Shown in pieces: positions 12,430 to 26,500 of a stretch of DNA of 64,000 nucleotides (positions are counted from its first letter, which is position 1; each line of letters opens with the position of its first letter). Below the pieces are notes generated by a model, which saw nothing but the letters and a program-made list of their open reading frames with translations, had not been told where the DNA came from and made no database searches. Made by a program: the position numbers and the translations under genes. Origin of the DNA: Eumeta japonica (lineage: Eukaryota; Arthropoda; Insecta; Lepidoptera; Psychidae); the NCBI GenBank assembly GCA_005406025.1, contig BGZK01000225.1, positions 372,001 through 436,000 on the forward strand, given 5' to 3'.

Positions 12430-13000
12430 GTCAAGACCCCTTTTCCCAAGGACGTGGGGAGTATCAAATTGAAATGAACACCATATTTTTATGGTTTGGG
12501 ATCCCTTGAAGCTGTAAAAAAATCAAGATTCCAATTAATCAAAAAATACGACCAAACTACATAAATTTATGTCGCATATTTTGAAAAGCAAATTTGGCAA
12601 AAAGAAAAGTCTCGTAGCACAAGTGAAAAATTTCGGAAAAACATTATTGTAGTTAATCACATGAAAAAAATTTTTTTTTTGTGATTATAAACTTACATTC
12701 GTGTGGAACGCGATGTAGACCGATTGGTATATGGGAGATTTTTTAACTTCCCCGTGTTAAAACTTAGGATTTTCAGAAATGCAGATATTTTTTAAAAAAT
12801 CAGAAAAAAATTTGGAAAAGTAAATTAAAGCTCCCGAATTTTTGAGACCCAATATCTTACCAGTTTTGCTTTCAAAAACAGACCAAAAACATCGAGACGC
12901 TTAACGGATGAAATTTCTACATACATAATCAATTTCATACGGGACCCACAGTCCAATACGTACTTATCCAGTTTTTTTATGTCAAATTCATATAAAGGGA
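12430..13000. repeat. Probable remnant of an unclassified insect interspersed repeat
   Basis: The segment contains the words AAGGACGTGGGGAGTATC, AATTAATCAAAAAATACGACC and TTTTTTAACTTCCC. I associate these with interspersed repeats of several insect genomes. The TTTTTTAACTTCCC word is the complement of the terminus at about 53568-53584. The class is unknown to me and no protein fragment is seen. Confidence 0.3.
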
Positions 13001-15930
13001 TCGTCTGAGTTCGCCAGAGAAGGGCATCTCGAAAAGAGGAAAACCCCCTTTAAGGAAAACCCGAATAAAAGAGCTGTAGAGCTTCTTTCCATATAAAAGA
13101 GCTAAAAATGAAACTTTCCACGGCTCGCCCATACAAAAGCTCCCCGCACAAGAGGTGACAAACGCCGTACATTCCGAATGCTAAACTCTGAATGCACGAC
13201 GAATAAACTTGGAAAAATATCCTCTATCGTAAAGTTCAGCCGTGGATGATATGATAGAGTCGAGTGCAAAGTTTCGACCGTATGTATGCCTGTCTGTTTG
13301 CTATTTTCGCTGCTTCCAATTTACACGTCCACGTTGCATAAGCTTTCGCGAGAGCGACTTTATCTACAATACAGATATCGATATATAATTCATTAAGTGA
13401 TAATGCGCTCTGAATTTTGATGTGATTGAAATTAAACAAAAATATTAAATTTCTTTAGTAAATAATTTTTATTTATAAATACTAATGCAATATACTAACT
13501 AATTTTTAATTACTAATTTAGACAGGTAGAATAAAGATATTTCGAAAAGAACTTTCTAAATATAGGTGGCATTTATTTCCTTTGAAAGATTTTAGTGCTT
13601 TTAACTAAATTAATTTTATAAAATCTTAAGGACTGTAAGTCAAAAATCGAAGTCAATTTTTTATAGAAACTGCATAAGAAATCTCGATTTCATTTCTAGT
13701 AATGTCCAAAAGAAAAATATCTTTCAAATAATTTTCTAGGATATATGTCTGATTTAACAGTTGAAAAAGTAAATGTGAATATAAAGTATATTTTGTTTTC
13801 AATGAAAACACTCCCCATAGTAATAAAACATGTTGCGCTTCGCCCGTGTGCTGTGCCAGCCGCCTCGCCATATGTTTAGCGAAACACACCAAATATATTG
13901 TTGGAAAAGTTTTCGACGGCTTCTTGGAGCGGTTTCAGAACTTGGCGCTCACTGTTATAACTTAGGAATCGGTATGAGGCAATATCTTCTTGGGCGATGT
14001 TTTAATGGCTGTACACAGACTATAAACAAAAAGCGTACACAGACTATCACCACAAAGCGTACGCCTCTTGTTGTTTCAGAAGAAATCGAATGAAATTCGA
14101 AGTGTTTTCTCCGTTACGGGTTGCGATTTCGGGCGAACATCCACAAAACATTATCGATTCTATTATCGTATCTAAATTTACGAAGTTAAAGCTAGAAAAA
14201 TGTCGATAAATACTTTTTATTCGAATGTCAATATAGGCCGAAAACTAGTTCTCACATACCTCGCCGTGCACTAAAATCGATAATCGAACCGGAGCAATAA
14301 CATCGACAACATCGATGTCCCTCGATAGGGAACAGGTATTAAAATCGCGCTAGTACAATAACACATTGTCGCACGGCGAGCTATAAATTATTTATACTAC
14401 AATGATGGCTGCGTACCCTTGTACGGGGCCACTCAAAGGATTACACGCCGTCTAAAATATTTGCCATCACAAGCGATTGGTTTATTTAAATAGGGCACCG
14501 TCACGACGTAATTCGGTTAATGTCCTGTGACATGTTTTTTTTTGAGTGCTATATTCTGATGAAACTTATCGGTCTGAGAAGGATACAGCTTTACCTTTCG
14601 ACAACCTACGGTCTGTACGTTCTTAATACGTGGTGGAACTCATTTAACTACCATTGGAGATCTCATTTTTCTAAAACTATCGGATATCATTTCTACCCTT
14701 TGGATATCATTTTTTTCTCAATGACGTATTTTTCAGGGAGGAAAAACTATCTTGCTCAAAGAAATAATCTGACTAGAATATCACAGTAATAATAGGATAA
14801 ATGACCTAACAGTATAACAGACACGTCTAGACAAAGTGCAAAAAGTCGAGTGCACAAATATTTAAATTAAAAAAGTCTATTTTGCCTCTAATATTCAACA
14901 TAAATTTTATATTTAAGCCCCCAATAATACATTTCGTGCCCTATCAAATAACTAACCGGCAGAAGCACAAATCATATAATCAATCTAAATTTATCTAAAC
15001 CAATGTTACGGTGATGTATTTAAAGTCGATATATTTATTGAAGTAAAACATTTCTTGTATTTTTTGTACTCTTATAATAATACGTGTTTCAGTAATCTTG
15101 AAATTATCAAAATAGTATAGGAAGACAGCTGAATAAAATAATCATTCTCGAAGTTTTTATATAAGATTTATCGGCTTCAAATCTCTAATACGTTTATTAC
15201 ACAAAAAAACCGCTTTCTTACTCTAGATCTATTTTAAAATGTAACATGATACTTGGTTCGAAAAGCGTTCCGTACAAATAATCTTACTTCCGAGTACACC
15301 TCTCTGTGGAGATGCATGCTTGCGCGAAATCGAAAGTGTCGCCCCCTATTAAGACAAAGAAATAAAAAAAGCTCCCCCGCTGAAAGTGCATTAAAAGCGG
15401 CGAGCGCAGGCGAAAGCTCTGAGAAATTCTTTTATGAATGAAAATTACTTCTCTCCTCTCCCGCCATTTACCCAGTAGCCGAGTTTCCCCGTGCACGGGA
15501 AATGAAGCAGGCGACCAAACGTTTGTTCCATAGCAAATAGTGGTGTCTGCATTTTTGACGAGAGGTGTTTGTCGATTTCACTTTTTTTTTTCCTTTTTGC
15601 TTTTCTAATCATTGCTCGTTCGCGTAAGTTGCACGCTAATGAAGAAATAGATATTTGATGAAGGTATGAATAAGTAACCTAGTGAAGTGTGAGGCTTGCG
15701 GTCTGTCTGATGTATAGCGACTGCCTCAGGCGGCACTCCCAGCGCCCGTGCGCTGTATGCATCGGTAGGATTTGTGAATCATTGTATTATAGTGTATAGG
15801 AAAATGTACAATAAACAGCAACAATACTGTACTGTATAGAAGGGAGATAAATACACAAAAATGTTAATATGCCCAATTCCTTTCTTTTATTGAACAACTG
15901 TATTTTTGTAGTATATTCGAGGAGAAAACG
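13001..15930. other. Long non-coding stretch with moderately GC-rich patches
   Basis: Patches at 13010-13210 and 15250-15500 are less AT-rich and lack repeat hallmarks. The first holds the word ATAAAAGAGCT twice, about 29 bases apart. They could be conserved non-coding DNA, but no comparison could be made. No coding exon is recognised. Confidence 0.35.
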
Positions 15931-16250
15931 AGCTTGCTTTACACCAGAGAGTACCTACAGATGGTCACCGTCGGCCATGGACATTCGATCCCAGAGGAGT
16001 CAACAGCGCGTTATCGTACTCTCGGCAGGAACATGATATCTGATGAAGAGGAAAATGGGCCGATGAAGTGGGGGAAGAGTGGGTTGGCAAAGGGGGGTAT
16101 GGGATAATGAAGAGAGAGTGGGATAATGGAAGGAGGAGTACGCTACCGGAACTTTCATTTACTGGATGAAACTGTTACTTCATGTTTGTATTCTGTGAGA
16201 GTTTGGTATCTCGGCGTTCGAGCAGGTCGAGTTCGTGTTGCAGCTAAGTT
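15931..16250 (-). repeat. SINE/LINE-tail-like dispersed repeat, copy A
   Basis: It aligns by eye with 51401-51682 in the same orientation. Shared pieces in order are ACCAGAGAG; ATGGTCACCGTCG/GTGGTCATCGTCG; GGAAYATGATAT; a G-rich tract; and TGTTACTTCAYGTYTGTATTCT followed by GTGGTATCTC or a close variant. On the minus strand the start resembles the 'CTATGGGC...GACCACC' tails of lepidopteran retroposons (memory). The G-rich tract differs in length between copies. Confidence 0.6.
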
Positions 16251-18690
16251 AACCATAACATAACTTTGTCACTCTAAAATTGTAAATATATTTTTAACAG
16301 ATATTGCTATATTTTATTGTACTATGGTAGAGGTTTACGGGGTCGTCAATGCCGGTATATATTTAATGCGAGTCCTAAAAGATATTTCAAACTAAGGAAG
16401 GCGTGACTTAATAAATAAAAATTTGGTAAATATTACTTTTTTTAAGACTCTTTTTTAAAAAAGCTCGAATTTCGTAATTTTTTTCTATTGCAGCAGAATT
16501 GATGCGTAATTTGTTAAAAATCATTTAATTAAAAATACTGAAATGCTTTACAGCAAAACATTTCAGTTATAATTATAATTTAAGTGCGTAAGGATTACTC
16601 TTTCACGCGGCTTATGACGTAGAATTTCTACACCATAAGCTAATAAGATCATTTGCTATCTACAACATAAAGGTTTACCAAGTTGCGATATGTCGTAAGT
16701 CCCCATAACTCTTACAATATATTGCGGGGTGTGTTTGATTCTCAATTAACGGAAAATTATGAATCAAAATAATAGTACTAGTGTAATACAATATAATTGC
16801 GAATTACACATCATATCATTAGATCCCTCGGGCTGATGTTGCTGATACCTATACAGAATTCTTTATCAATCTGATAAGTCTGTATCGGCTTACGGCTGAT
16901 CTAATATGTATGTTTGGGTTTTCGAGTTAAGCGTTTAGAGGAGGCTTTAAAATTTTATGTAATGGCTCTTATTCGCCTAATCAGTACAACTGACGTTAGT
17001 AAAAGACAATTTTACGATTCGTGGTAATCAGTTTTGTGTATGCATTGAGATTAAGACTTTACAACAAACACAGTAAACAATTGCTCTATATCAGTAGTAT
17101 TGCATTCCATATATATCTGTTTAATTCAAAATCTTTATTAGGCTCTTTTTCGTATTTATTTTGAGTTATTTTAAAAAAAATGTACTACTTTTTTAAACAA
17201 CTGATACTAAGATAACATCACAAATTATGATTAATTATAAATGAAAAAAAAAATAGGCATGCGCATTACAAATGGTATTCAGGGGCGGACGAAGCAAAAG
17301 AAAAAAAATTTGTACAAAACTGACTCCATATAACATTGACTTTATGGTTTTTGGTTACGTTTAACTCGTATTACAATAACCAATACAGCTGATACTATAA
17401 GCACTTCCGAAATTTCTGTAGTAGCTGTTCATCGAAATCCAAAGCTAAAATAATGAATTAGATGTTGAAAATGTAAATATAAACACTATGAAAGATATTC
17501 TTGATATTGAATTGTTCTTCAAACAAACTCTCTTTGGGTTCAGGGTCCATTTTGTCGATGGAATAAATTGACCATTTTTCGTGAGCATTAAATATATATG
17601 AAATGTGAAAATACACAAAATAGAGAGGACTACAAAGCTATCTATTTTTCTAAATTACTATAGTTTGTAGTACTTTATGTAGTAAAGGTAGGTATATTTT
17701 GCGGTTATTTGTAGATATTTTTACGATAAACAAATCGTTGTCGGTAATTTTATTTTAATATTTGAAAGGAATATATTCCGTAGTATAACACTTTTTGGTA
17801 ATAATACGAGGAACAAATACAGGAGATATAGGAGTGCGTGGAAGTTAAGAAGTGCAGATACGGACTGCTTCATCGAAATCGATTTTGATGACGTACGGTA
17901 CAATTTTCGAGTTTTAAAATGAAATTTTGCAAGATTTGAAATTTGCATTTTTCATTTCCAGTTGAATTCAAATGATTTCACCCATCGGATGATTATGCTT
18001 TGGGGACTGATGTTGTATTATTACAAATTTTGTTAATTTTCTTTTTTTTTGAATTCATGTCTTTATTAGAGGGTGACAAATAAAATCTTATCTTATATAA
18101 TATGGTCCTTTTAGTATTTTTAAATGATTAAAACATTTTAATCAAATTTTATGAAAAATACCACATAGTCAAAACATATGTGAAAAAGAATTTAATTGTT
18201 AACTTTCAAAATTTACTTAATCAGGATAAAATACTGAAGCTAAAATAAGACAGAATTTTTTTCCAAAAAAGGGGCGTACATTTTGCGCTTTTTCATTGTA
18301 GGAATTCTTCATATGGTTTGTTGTATTTATTTCTGCATTTTAGGGCTAGGCGTTTTCAACTTGGGCACATTCTTTTAACTTCCGGTAGTGGCTGCAAAAT
18401 ATTTAAGTATAACAAGCATTAGTAGATGAAATGTAGAAAATTATTTTATAATTATATGAATTTGTTTTTAACCATTGTCAATAAAGAAACTAGCGTTCGC
18501 ATGCAAGTATGTACTATTTTTTCTTTATCTAGCACCAATGAATATGCCGAAAAAGCATCATTTTTTAGAATTTGGACATAAACAATTTTAAAATTTAGCC
18601 TTTTATTAGGTTATCTTTTGATCTCATTCACAAACTGATAAACACATTATAAATGACTGTACATATTTTTCTTCCTTATATATGTTTTTA
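16251..18690. other. Long non-coding stretch
   Basis: AT-rich DNA with many poly-A and poly-T tracts. The minus-strand frame 17721-17948 has no recognisable domain. Confidence 0.45.
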
Positions 18691-18694
18691 TGAC

Positions 18695-18719
18695 ACGGGG
18701 CAGATATGTTCTGCCCCGT
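18695..18719. repeat. GC-rich perfect stem-loop
   Basis: Arms ACGGGGCAGA and TCTGCCCCGT flank the loop TATGT and are followed by a short T run. The shape recalls a terminator, but in this eukaryotic setting it has no clear role. The word ATGACACGGGG before it recurs at about 49108-49120. Confidence 0.7.
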
Positions 18720-19903
18720 TTTTAAGCACGTATGAAGGTGATTCCCAAGCAGGTGTATTATAAATTGATTTTGTTAGAGTTATACTTCTTTTGACGCTGA
18801 AATACGCTCACTTTCAGGGAGCAACAATTTGTATATTAAACACCATTTTTGGGCTAAGTTTATCCGCAAGTTGCAATTTCCAGAATGCACACGTAGCATG
18901 GTGGAGAAGCATTCATAGCATTGCATAAAATAGCATTCACAAGCGCAGAGTCTTTATAATTGTGGTGTTATAATCACATCAATATGTGTTTTCTTATTAA
19001 ACTTAAATATTATAAACTAATACCGTTTTTAATATGACAAATTTTTGCCGATTTCTTGTGTATGTATTCAGACAAAAAAGAAGTGTCTAATGTCTCTAGA
19101 ATAATAATTAGACAACAATTCCTTCTATCACTATCCTTCTGTTTATTTATTTTTTATATATTCTATTGATAGATTGATGTCGTGATAATTACATTAAGAC
19201 AAGAACCCAGAAAATACCCAAGCCGGTGATAGCGGAGGGTCAAGCGTAAGTTTTTAACTACTACTATCGCATTTGCGTTTATAAAAAAATGCACGAGAAC
19301 TTGTCCAGCTCACCTAGCGATCGTTTCGTGTAACTGGCAAATGCCTATGCAAATGATAATAATTGGAAATTCGCATTCTACCCTCAGAAATGCTATTGGG
19401 TACGAGGTATCTATCCAAAGAATGGTCTGGTACTATGATTGCCAATTCGACTACCGAGAGTGGCGCTTCAGAAATATTTTCTTAAAAGAAGGCTATATTT
19501 AGCGATGGTCGTTGATGGTATTCAATATCTGTTACTAGAGTCATAGCGTGCATAAGTACAACAGTGAATAAATACTATTTTAGTGAAGAAATCTAAAGAA
19601 AAAATAACAATTCGAATTTTTTAATTGTTAAATGAAATATATAGCCATTCTTTGTTTGGTAGTCGTTGAATTTCCTACTCATTTTTTTTTCATATTGTTT
19701 TGACTATTATCTGATAGTTATAGTTAATAGTTGTGGTCATTAAATCTGTTTATTTAGTATTTTTATAATCGCTTATTAAAGGTGCCATAAAAACATAGCA
19801 TCCAAATATTTACTCGATAATCGCAATGAAACGAGTAACTTTTGCAATCGTTGTTAGCACCATTCAAGTCATTGACCATGATCTATTTCGATCTTGATTG
19901 ATC
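18720..19903. other. Non-coding stretch
   Basis: No gene or repeat family recognised. A patch at 19280-19520 has more balanced composition. Confidence 0.4.
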
Positions 19904-19943
19904 TAGTTCGATCAATATCACGCTATTGATATTGATCGAACTA
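19904..19943. repeat. Perfect 17-bp stem-loop rich in GATC
   Basis: Arms 19904-19920 and 19927-19943 are exactly complementary around the loop CGCTAT. GATC words crowd the surrounding 80 bases. Confidence 0.9.
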
Positions 19944-22900
19944 CGATCGTACATTATTCGACAGGTTTTTATTGTATGGAGTACAGAGAGACCACGAAAG
20001 GGTAACCTATATTAACGAAATTAACGTATTATATCATTAATTTTTTATTGATTATGATGATATTGTAATAACTGAGTTATGTAGGTAGCATGTGAGGTAT
20101 CCAGCCTCGGTGCTGAATCCCGCGAAGATGGGTTCCATTTATGATTCAAACATTAAATAGTAGAATCTTAGTCGGGGCGAAAAAACAAAAAGGAGCGAGA
20201 AAACGATCGGGGTCGGAGCTAAGTACGTAGACCTTGAAAGTAAATAAAAAAAGAGAATTGTATGCAAACAAAAGCATAGTTCACACATATAAAGTACCTG
20301 AACAGACAATTGAGAAACTAATTGAATAACTTAGTCTTGTCGCTTGTGCTGATTTAATCAAGATCCCGGTAACCGTAAGGAGTGGGTCACAATACACTTA
20401 GGGAACATACCCATGACCCATGTTTTACAATTTTTCACCCTCCCGCACTCTGTGAATAACTGTAGTATATGTCCAGATCCCCCCTCTAGTTTTCATATAG
20501 TAATTCATAAATATGATTTTAAATCATGTTTTTGCTAACAGAAAGTTAACATAATCAAGGAGAAAAAACTTATGTAAAAACATATTGTAACAGGTATGCA
20601 CGTTTTACTACAAATAGAACATGCACCTCCTCTGCAGCATTACCACGTTTAAGTGGAAGGTTGCAAAAATGACTTCGAACTTTTAAAATAACAAACTTAA
20701 CGCCGGGCTATGAATAAAGCTGCATTAGTCGCATGACCATTAGAGTAAAGACAGGATTTATTACGTTCCTTTTTCCGGTGGTTTTTTTTTATTTGTAGCG
20801 CATTATTATTATTAATATATAATGTACTTATTGCCAACCACGGAAAAATAAAATATTACTCTTTTGCTGCGATCATGCAAATTCCTCTACATTTCTATGT
20901 AAGTTTTTGTCCTTTGCAATACTATTATTTTTTTCGATACAATACGATAAACGATTTTTCTGTTTCTTTTACATAAAATAGATCTTTAGTATAGTGTGTA
21001 CCAATCACAATTGAAGTATCCTGTCCCTGATATCAACAGATTATTTTTATTCTACAAAATATCGCAATCGAAGTCGCTCCAATACATACGAGACCGTACG
21101 ACAGACAGTCGCGCTCGAAACTTTCACCGAAACGGTCTGTTATTTCCAGCCATAAGGCCGAAACTTTTTACTTTCGAGTTGCGGGACCCTAAAAAAAAAA
21201 GAATGGGATAAAGAAGCGTCAGATAATTGTAAGATTATTACACGCGTGTAGACGCCGCGCCCCGCGGGTACCCCACAAAAACTCTTTAATGGCGTTTATA
21301 TTTCAAAACTTTTGTGCCCGCAAAAACGGGGACACTTCCTTTTCTAGGGTACGGCAACCTTTGATCGTAATCAAATTTTATACTTAATCTTTTATCGGAA
21401 AGAATTGGAAAAAACACGAAATATTTATGTGCTGTTCGGAGTCTTTTTCACTGTGGGTGTTCATACAATTCATGTAATGTCACATTGCAATTGACCTTCT
21501 CTAAAACCTTTCCTATCACATAGATAATTTAACAAGAAATTCTACAACTTATATTGTTATTAATAGAAAAATAGTAGCTGAAAATATTGTACGACTAATA
21601 TGCTATTTAGAAAAATACTAAAAGTAAATTCTGCTCAAATATTAGACAACAAAAAATTAATTTGTAAAAAAAAGAATTAGCTTTAACAGTAACAATTAGG
21701 AAACTTTAAATCCGACTATCAATTTATCTTTGTCTTATATTTGATATTTTTTCTATGCGCCAAAGATTCGCGACCCATGCATTATGCACGCACCTTTGTT
21801 GCATCGTCGATAAAATATTTCTATCTTTTTTTTTCCTACGTCGAATAAAATAGTACGCATAAATTTATCCGTACATACATTAAGTGAAAGGGTTTAATAG
21901 CCTATAAATCAGCATTTTAAACAAAAAGTAGTCAAATTCTTTACAAAGGGGCCGAGGATCTCTTTTTGTGTCCGGACTTTGTGCGATCTTTTTTGTCCGT
22001 GTTATCATCATAAACCCGTGAAATGTTTGTTTTGTGTGCGGTTTTGTGCTCGACGCTTGCCCTGTGTTTGATCAATAGCGTGTATGGCGCTAATAACGAT
22101 TGCAGAAGTTTCTCGTTTCGAGTGCGATTATCGAGTAAATATTTGAACGCTATGTTTTTGTAGGGCTATTAACGAGCGAGTTAAAAAAACTAAATAAACG
22201 GGTTTAACGTAAAAAACATAGAAAATAAATGAAGAGTTCAAATTAAATTGTATTTTATCAACCCACGTCTTAGACATAACAGCATGTAGTTGTAATTTTT
22301 TTAAATTCACGTTTTGAAATTTCGAGGTAAGCATTTTAACATCACCATCATACTATACCAGTTGGATATTAATTAAAATAATGATATTTTAATTGTATGT
22401 TAAAAATCTTAATTTATGTGAAAAGCAAAATAATAGTTGTTAAGCTTAGAAAAAATATTAAAAGCGTTATTAGAATTGTACAGTAACTACTGTAAAAATG
22501 TCGAATTTTATCAAAGCTTTCATCTCTCCAGTATATAGACATACTTTACCGCAATCTCTTTATTTCATATTGAGAGGCTTAGAGCCACTTCCATGGTCTC
22601 ATTTAAAACTGAAATTCTTCTTTTTAACTGGTTTCAAACTCGAACAACCGTTGAAAGACGGACGTGAAACGCAAATTATATTTTAAAAATTTGACTTTTT
22701 GTTGCATGTACGGAGCTAATGGTATGGTTTAACTTAATTTCAAAACTCTATGGATTCAGAATTCAAACTCGGTACAGTATGATTCAAACAAATCGGCGAC
22801 AATAAAGTGAGCTGCGAGCTCAGGTTCACGCAGGTACAGTCATGTCGACTGCAATCGGGTCAACAGTGCAGTACAACGCACAAAACTCAGCCACTCTGAA

Positions 22901-23548
22901 TTGCCTACGAACGATACAATGCGCAGGTTCAACGCTCCTCGACTCTTCCCTCTACTCCCTCGCGTTCCCATTTTACACCATTGCGACGCTTTCGTAACTA
23001 ACTTCACAGTGGTAGAGTTTAGTGCGTTGTAACGCCCCGCTGATGCCTAAAATTTGCTACTTCTACGCGACTGGTGACTAATTCTCAACCGCCAATTAGT
23101 TTGATCCTCACTATACCAGCTAGATCGAACCACTCATTCTTTATTAAAACTTATGAAGTTATTTTTCAATAGACTTCTTGGACATACATTTGTTTCTTTT
23201 TTTTTTTTAATAAACATTATTCATAAAAAAATGCGGTGCGTGTACGTACGCGTGTGAGACGTTGTATTTCTATGGCGTAAATAAAAAATTGTTTTTAATC
23301 GTATGCAAATAATTAATTATAATAGAATAGTAAAAGACGAGTGGGGTAGTCAATACGGTTGATAAAGTTTGATTTAAATTTGAAAAATTAAATAAATTAA
23401 TATTAATTTTCTTATACAAAGTGTAATATAAATATTATCTTTTTATTTGAAATGATAACAAGTTTTAATTAAAAAATTGGAATATGTTAACGTTATTTGC
23501 CGTAATCTTTAATTTTGCATCAGCTACACAAAACTAAATTCACCGATA
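19944..23548. other. Long non-coding stretch
   Basis: A patch at 21055-21360 is GC-balanced, with CpG-containing words such as CGCCGCGCCCCGCGGG near 21252. It might be a small regulatory island. Frames at 20996-21211 and 22498-22686 show no recognisable domain. Confidence 0.35.
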
Positions 23549-26500
23549 TTACAGTTGATTTGATAATTCCCCCTGTCTTAAAGTCATATCGATATTCGGA
23601 ATAACGATATTGATAGTATCGTTTATATTTTCATAAAATAAACGATATTGACAATTGCTCCAGCGAATGTTTGACACATCAGTGGTCTGAAGTTGCTCGC
23701 TAAACCACTTGCGAGCAATTTCGTACTGTTGTTTTAGGGTCACCCTAATAAAAAATCACTTTCAAAATTTTTCATAATGCGCCAAAAAAAGCGTAACTTC
23801 AAAAGTATTTCGATTTTTTTCTAACACTTGATTTTTTTTATACTGATTATTAAATAGCCTTTTAATTTTTAATCTTCCTCTGTCACTTATTCCTTTTTAA
23901 TGACAAAAATTTAGAAAAATATACTGCTAGAAAAAATTAAATATCAGAGAAATATTAATCTTCAGTGTTTCTACTAATTTAGTTACGATCAAGGAAGAGT
24001 TTGAGTTGAGAATATACGCCGGTAACCATTAATGGCTATTTATTTTTTACGCAAAACATATGTTTTCAAATTAAGTATTGACTTAAAGTCATTTAAGGCA
24101 GTACTAATTAAGGTATATATTATTCGAATGGCTGGTTAAATGAAAATGTAGAAGTCCTTTATTTAATTTATTATTTAAATTTGTTTACGGTTTCCAATTA
24201 CCAATTTTCTGGTGATTATATACATTATTATTAAATAAAAGTACTCTGTGACCTATTCCAAAAACTTATATACCCCTATTCTAAATTTCATTAGAAGCCA
24301 TTCAGCTGTTTGTGTGTCATTGAATAACAAACATAGAGACAAATTTTCATATTTATGGTATTACATTATTACTTATTGTATTGTTTTTTTTTTTTATTTT
24401 GTATTCCCTATAGTTATGCTTTCTTTTCTATAATAAGAACCGATTATTGAATTTAGAATACATTCATTAAAAAAATATAAAGCGAAATAAAAATTTAAAC
24501 TCTGAAAATAATAATATCTTGAATAACTACTTTCAATAACATTACTCTTAAATTACTTGTCCAAATAGGGTCGCCAAAAGAAAAAAAACAAAAGAAAAAT
24601 ATAAGACATAACGCCAAAGTCGACTGCTAGTCAATGTCAAAAACATCTTAACATATAGTGTTGTAATTATTCACGAAGTTACCTCACAATACCGACTATT
24701 AACCCTTCAAAGGGACGATATAGGATTTCTGATTAAAAACCGAAAGCTCTGGACGCTTCGTGCATCCGTCACAAAGCGCTTCCGGTCCACGGAACTCATT
24801 GTGATCATCGATTATTAATATTTATACTAATAACTCTAGGTATCGTCATTGTTCAGCGATACGTCGGAAGATAAATAATAATATATTGTAATGGGAGCGA
24901 GATGCCAAGGGTTCGTATATAGATACGTATCTATATAGTTTATGAACGTACTCATAAATATGCTTTATAGATTTTATCCCATAGACTTTTGATCGACGAT
25001 CCCAGAAAATTGCTTTACCTTCATTAAAAGTGTATCTGTCTTAAGTGTACGGCGTTTTTAACTATATAGTTTACCTTAAAACGTGTATGGAGAGTTTTAA
25101 TTGAGAGCATATTATACAATATACTTATAATGTTGTATGTACGTAGGCTTAATGGGCCTTAATCGTGATTCCATGAAATTGGGAGGTTTTTTGGTGAGTA
25201 GAAAATAAGAGGTCGTGACTCAAAAAATTTTTCGACTTTAAGGAAGCATGATTTTTTATAACATTACAACATTTAACAACTTTAAACGGAAATTGTTTTC
25301 TTATACTGATGCGGCCTCTAGTATTAGAAGGTCTACTATCGAAAAGACTCTTATGACCAATAGATACTACAAATGTCGGTAAACCATATATTAAATTTTT
25401 GACCCATTTTCTTTTTATAGCTTTTAGTCATTAAATATAAAATGAAACAGTTGAAAAAGTGATCAGTTTATTGTTAGTATTTACTAATTCGTACATATAT
25501 GTTATATAGATTGTGGGTGTATGCCGGTTATATTTTAATAATCAATAAAATTACGTATATGAAATCGACACTAATATCATTTTTTTGTAATCTTCATATA
25601 GCCTTTAAAAATGTGGAATTCTCGTCGAAGTTTTCAAAAGCACAATTTTCAAATATACCTACTTTGATTGCAATTAAATATTTTCCCAAAAATTGTATGC
25701 ATCTCTGGGGCAAATATTCTAAAATCACTTTTTCTTGAAATTTCGAAATATCTAGCGAACAAATAAACGAAATAACGATTGAATTGTGTGTATGTAAAGG
25801 TGTAATGAATTATGTAAGTATAATTTAAGTTATCGTTTAACTGTTGAGTCTAAAATAAAAAAAAAATAACGATGGAACATTCTTACGGGTACAGCACTAG
25901 CCCACGTAACACTTATTAATAGCGTCAATTCATCAACATAGAAAAACGTTATCCTCACAAAGGGTCCCCTCGAAACATAAATAATAAGCCAAAAATTATA
26001 TGCAAATTCACGAGCCATAGACGAGTTCGTATAGAGGAATAACCCTTTGACAGCAAAAGGGGGTTCGGGGGAAAAAAAAAGGTTAATTTATGCGCATCGA
26101 CATCTAACTTGGTCTATGAACATTTGGATATGGGCATTTCAAATCATCACACTGAGTCGGACAGACGTCCATAGAAGGAAACGTTGAAAGAAATTAAAAA
26201 AAGTGATATTTGTAATCGGCAGTGCAAACGCTAAATTGTGTAGAAGGTGTAGTGCATATAGATTCCAGTCAGACATATATTTTTTATGCATCGAACGCCT
26301 TTTGTTTTGTAGCGTAGCTTGATCATTCATTATTAAAGTTGCAGGTTCGATGCTGTCGCAAGTCAGGGTAAGTAATAACTTTTGCACTAATCCCGATACG
26401 GGTGACTTAGATTAGTAATGATAATTGCCTGTAAAATAGCAACCTTACTTATAATAAAAATTTTTGGTTTATATTAAATATTGCCCGTTTCAATTTAATT

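Noticed and set aside
18695..18719. Hairpin followed by a T run as a transcription terminator
   Set aside because: The window is eukaryotic with no bacterial operon context. The T run is short, and no upstream RNA polymerase III gene is visible.
26335..26360. GGTTCGATGC word as a tRNA B box
   Set aside because: No matching A box, acceptor stem or cloverleaf could be built around it.
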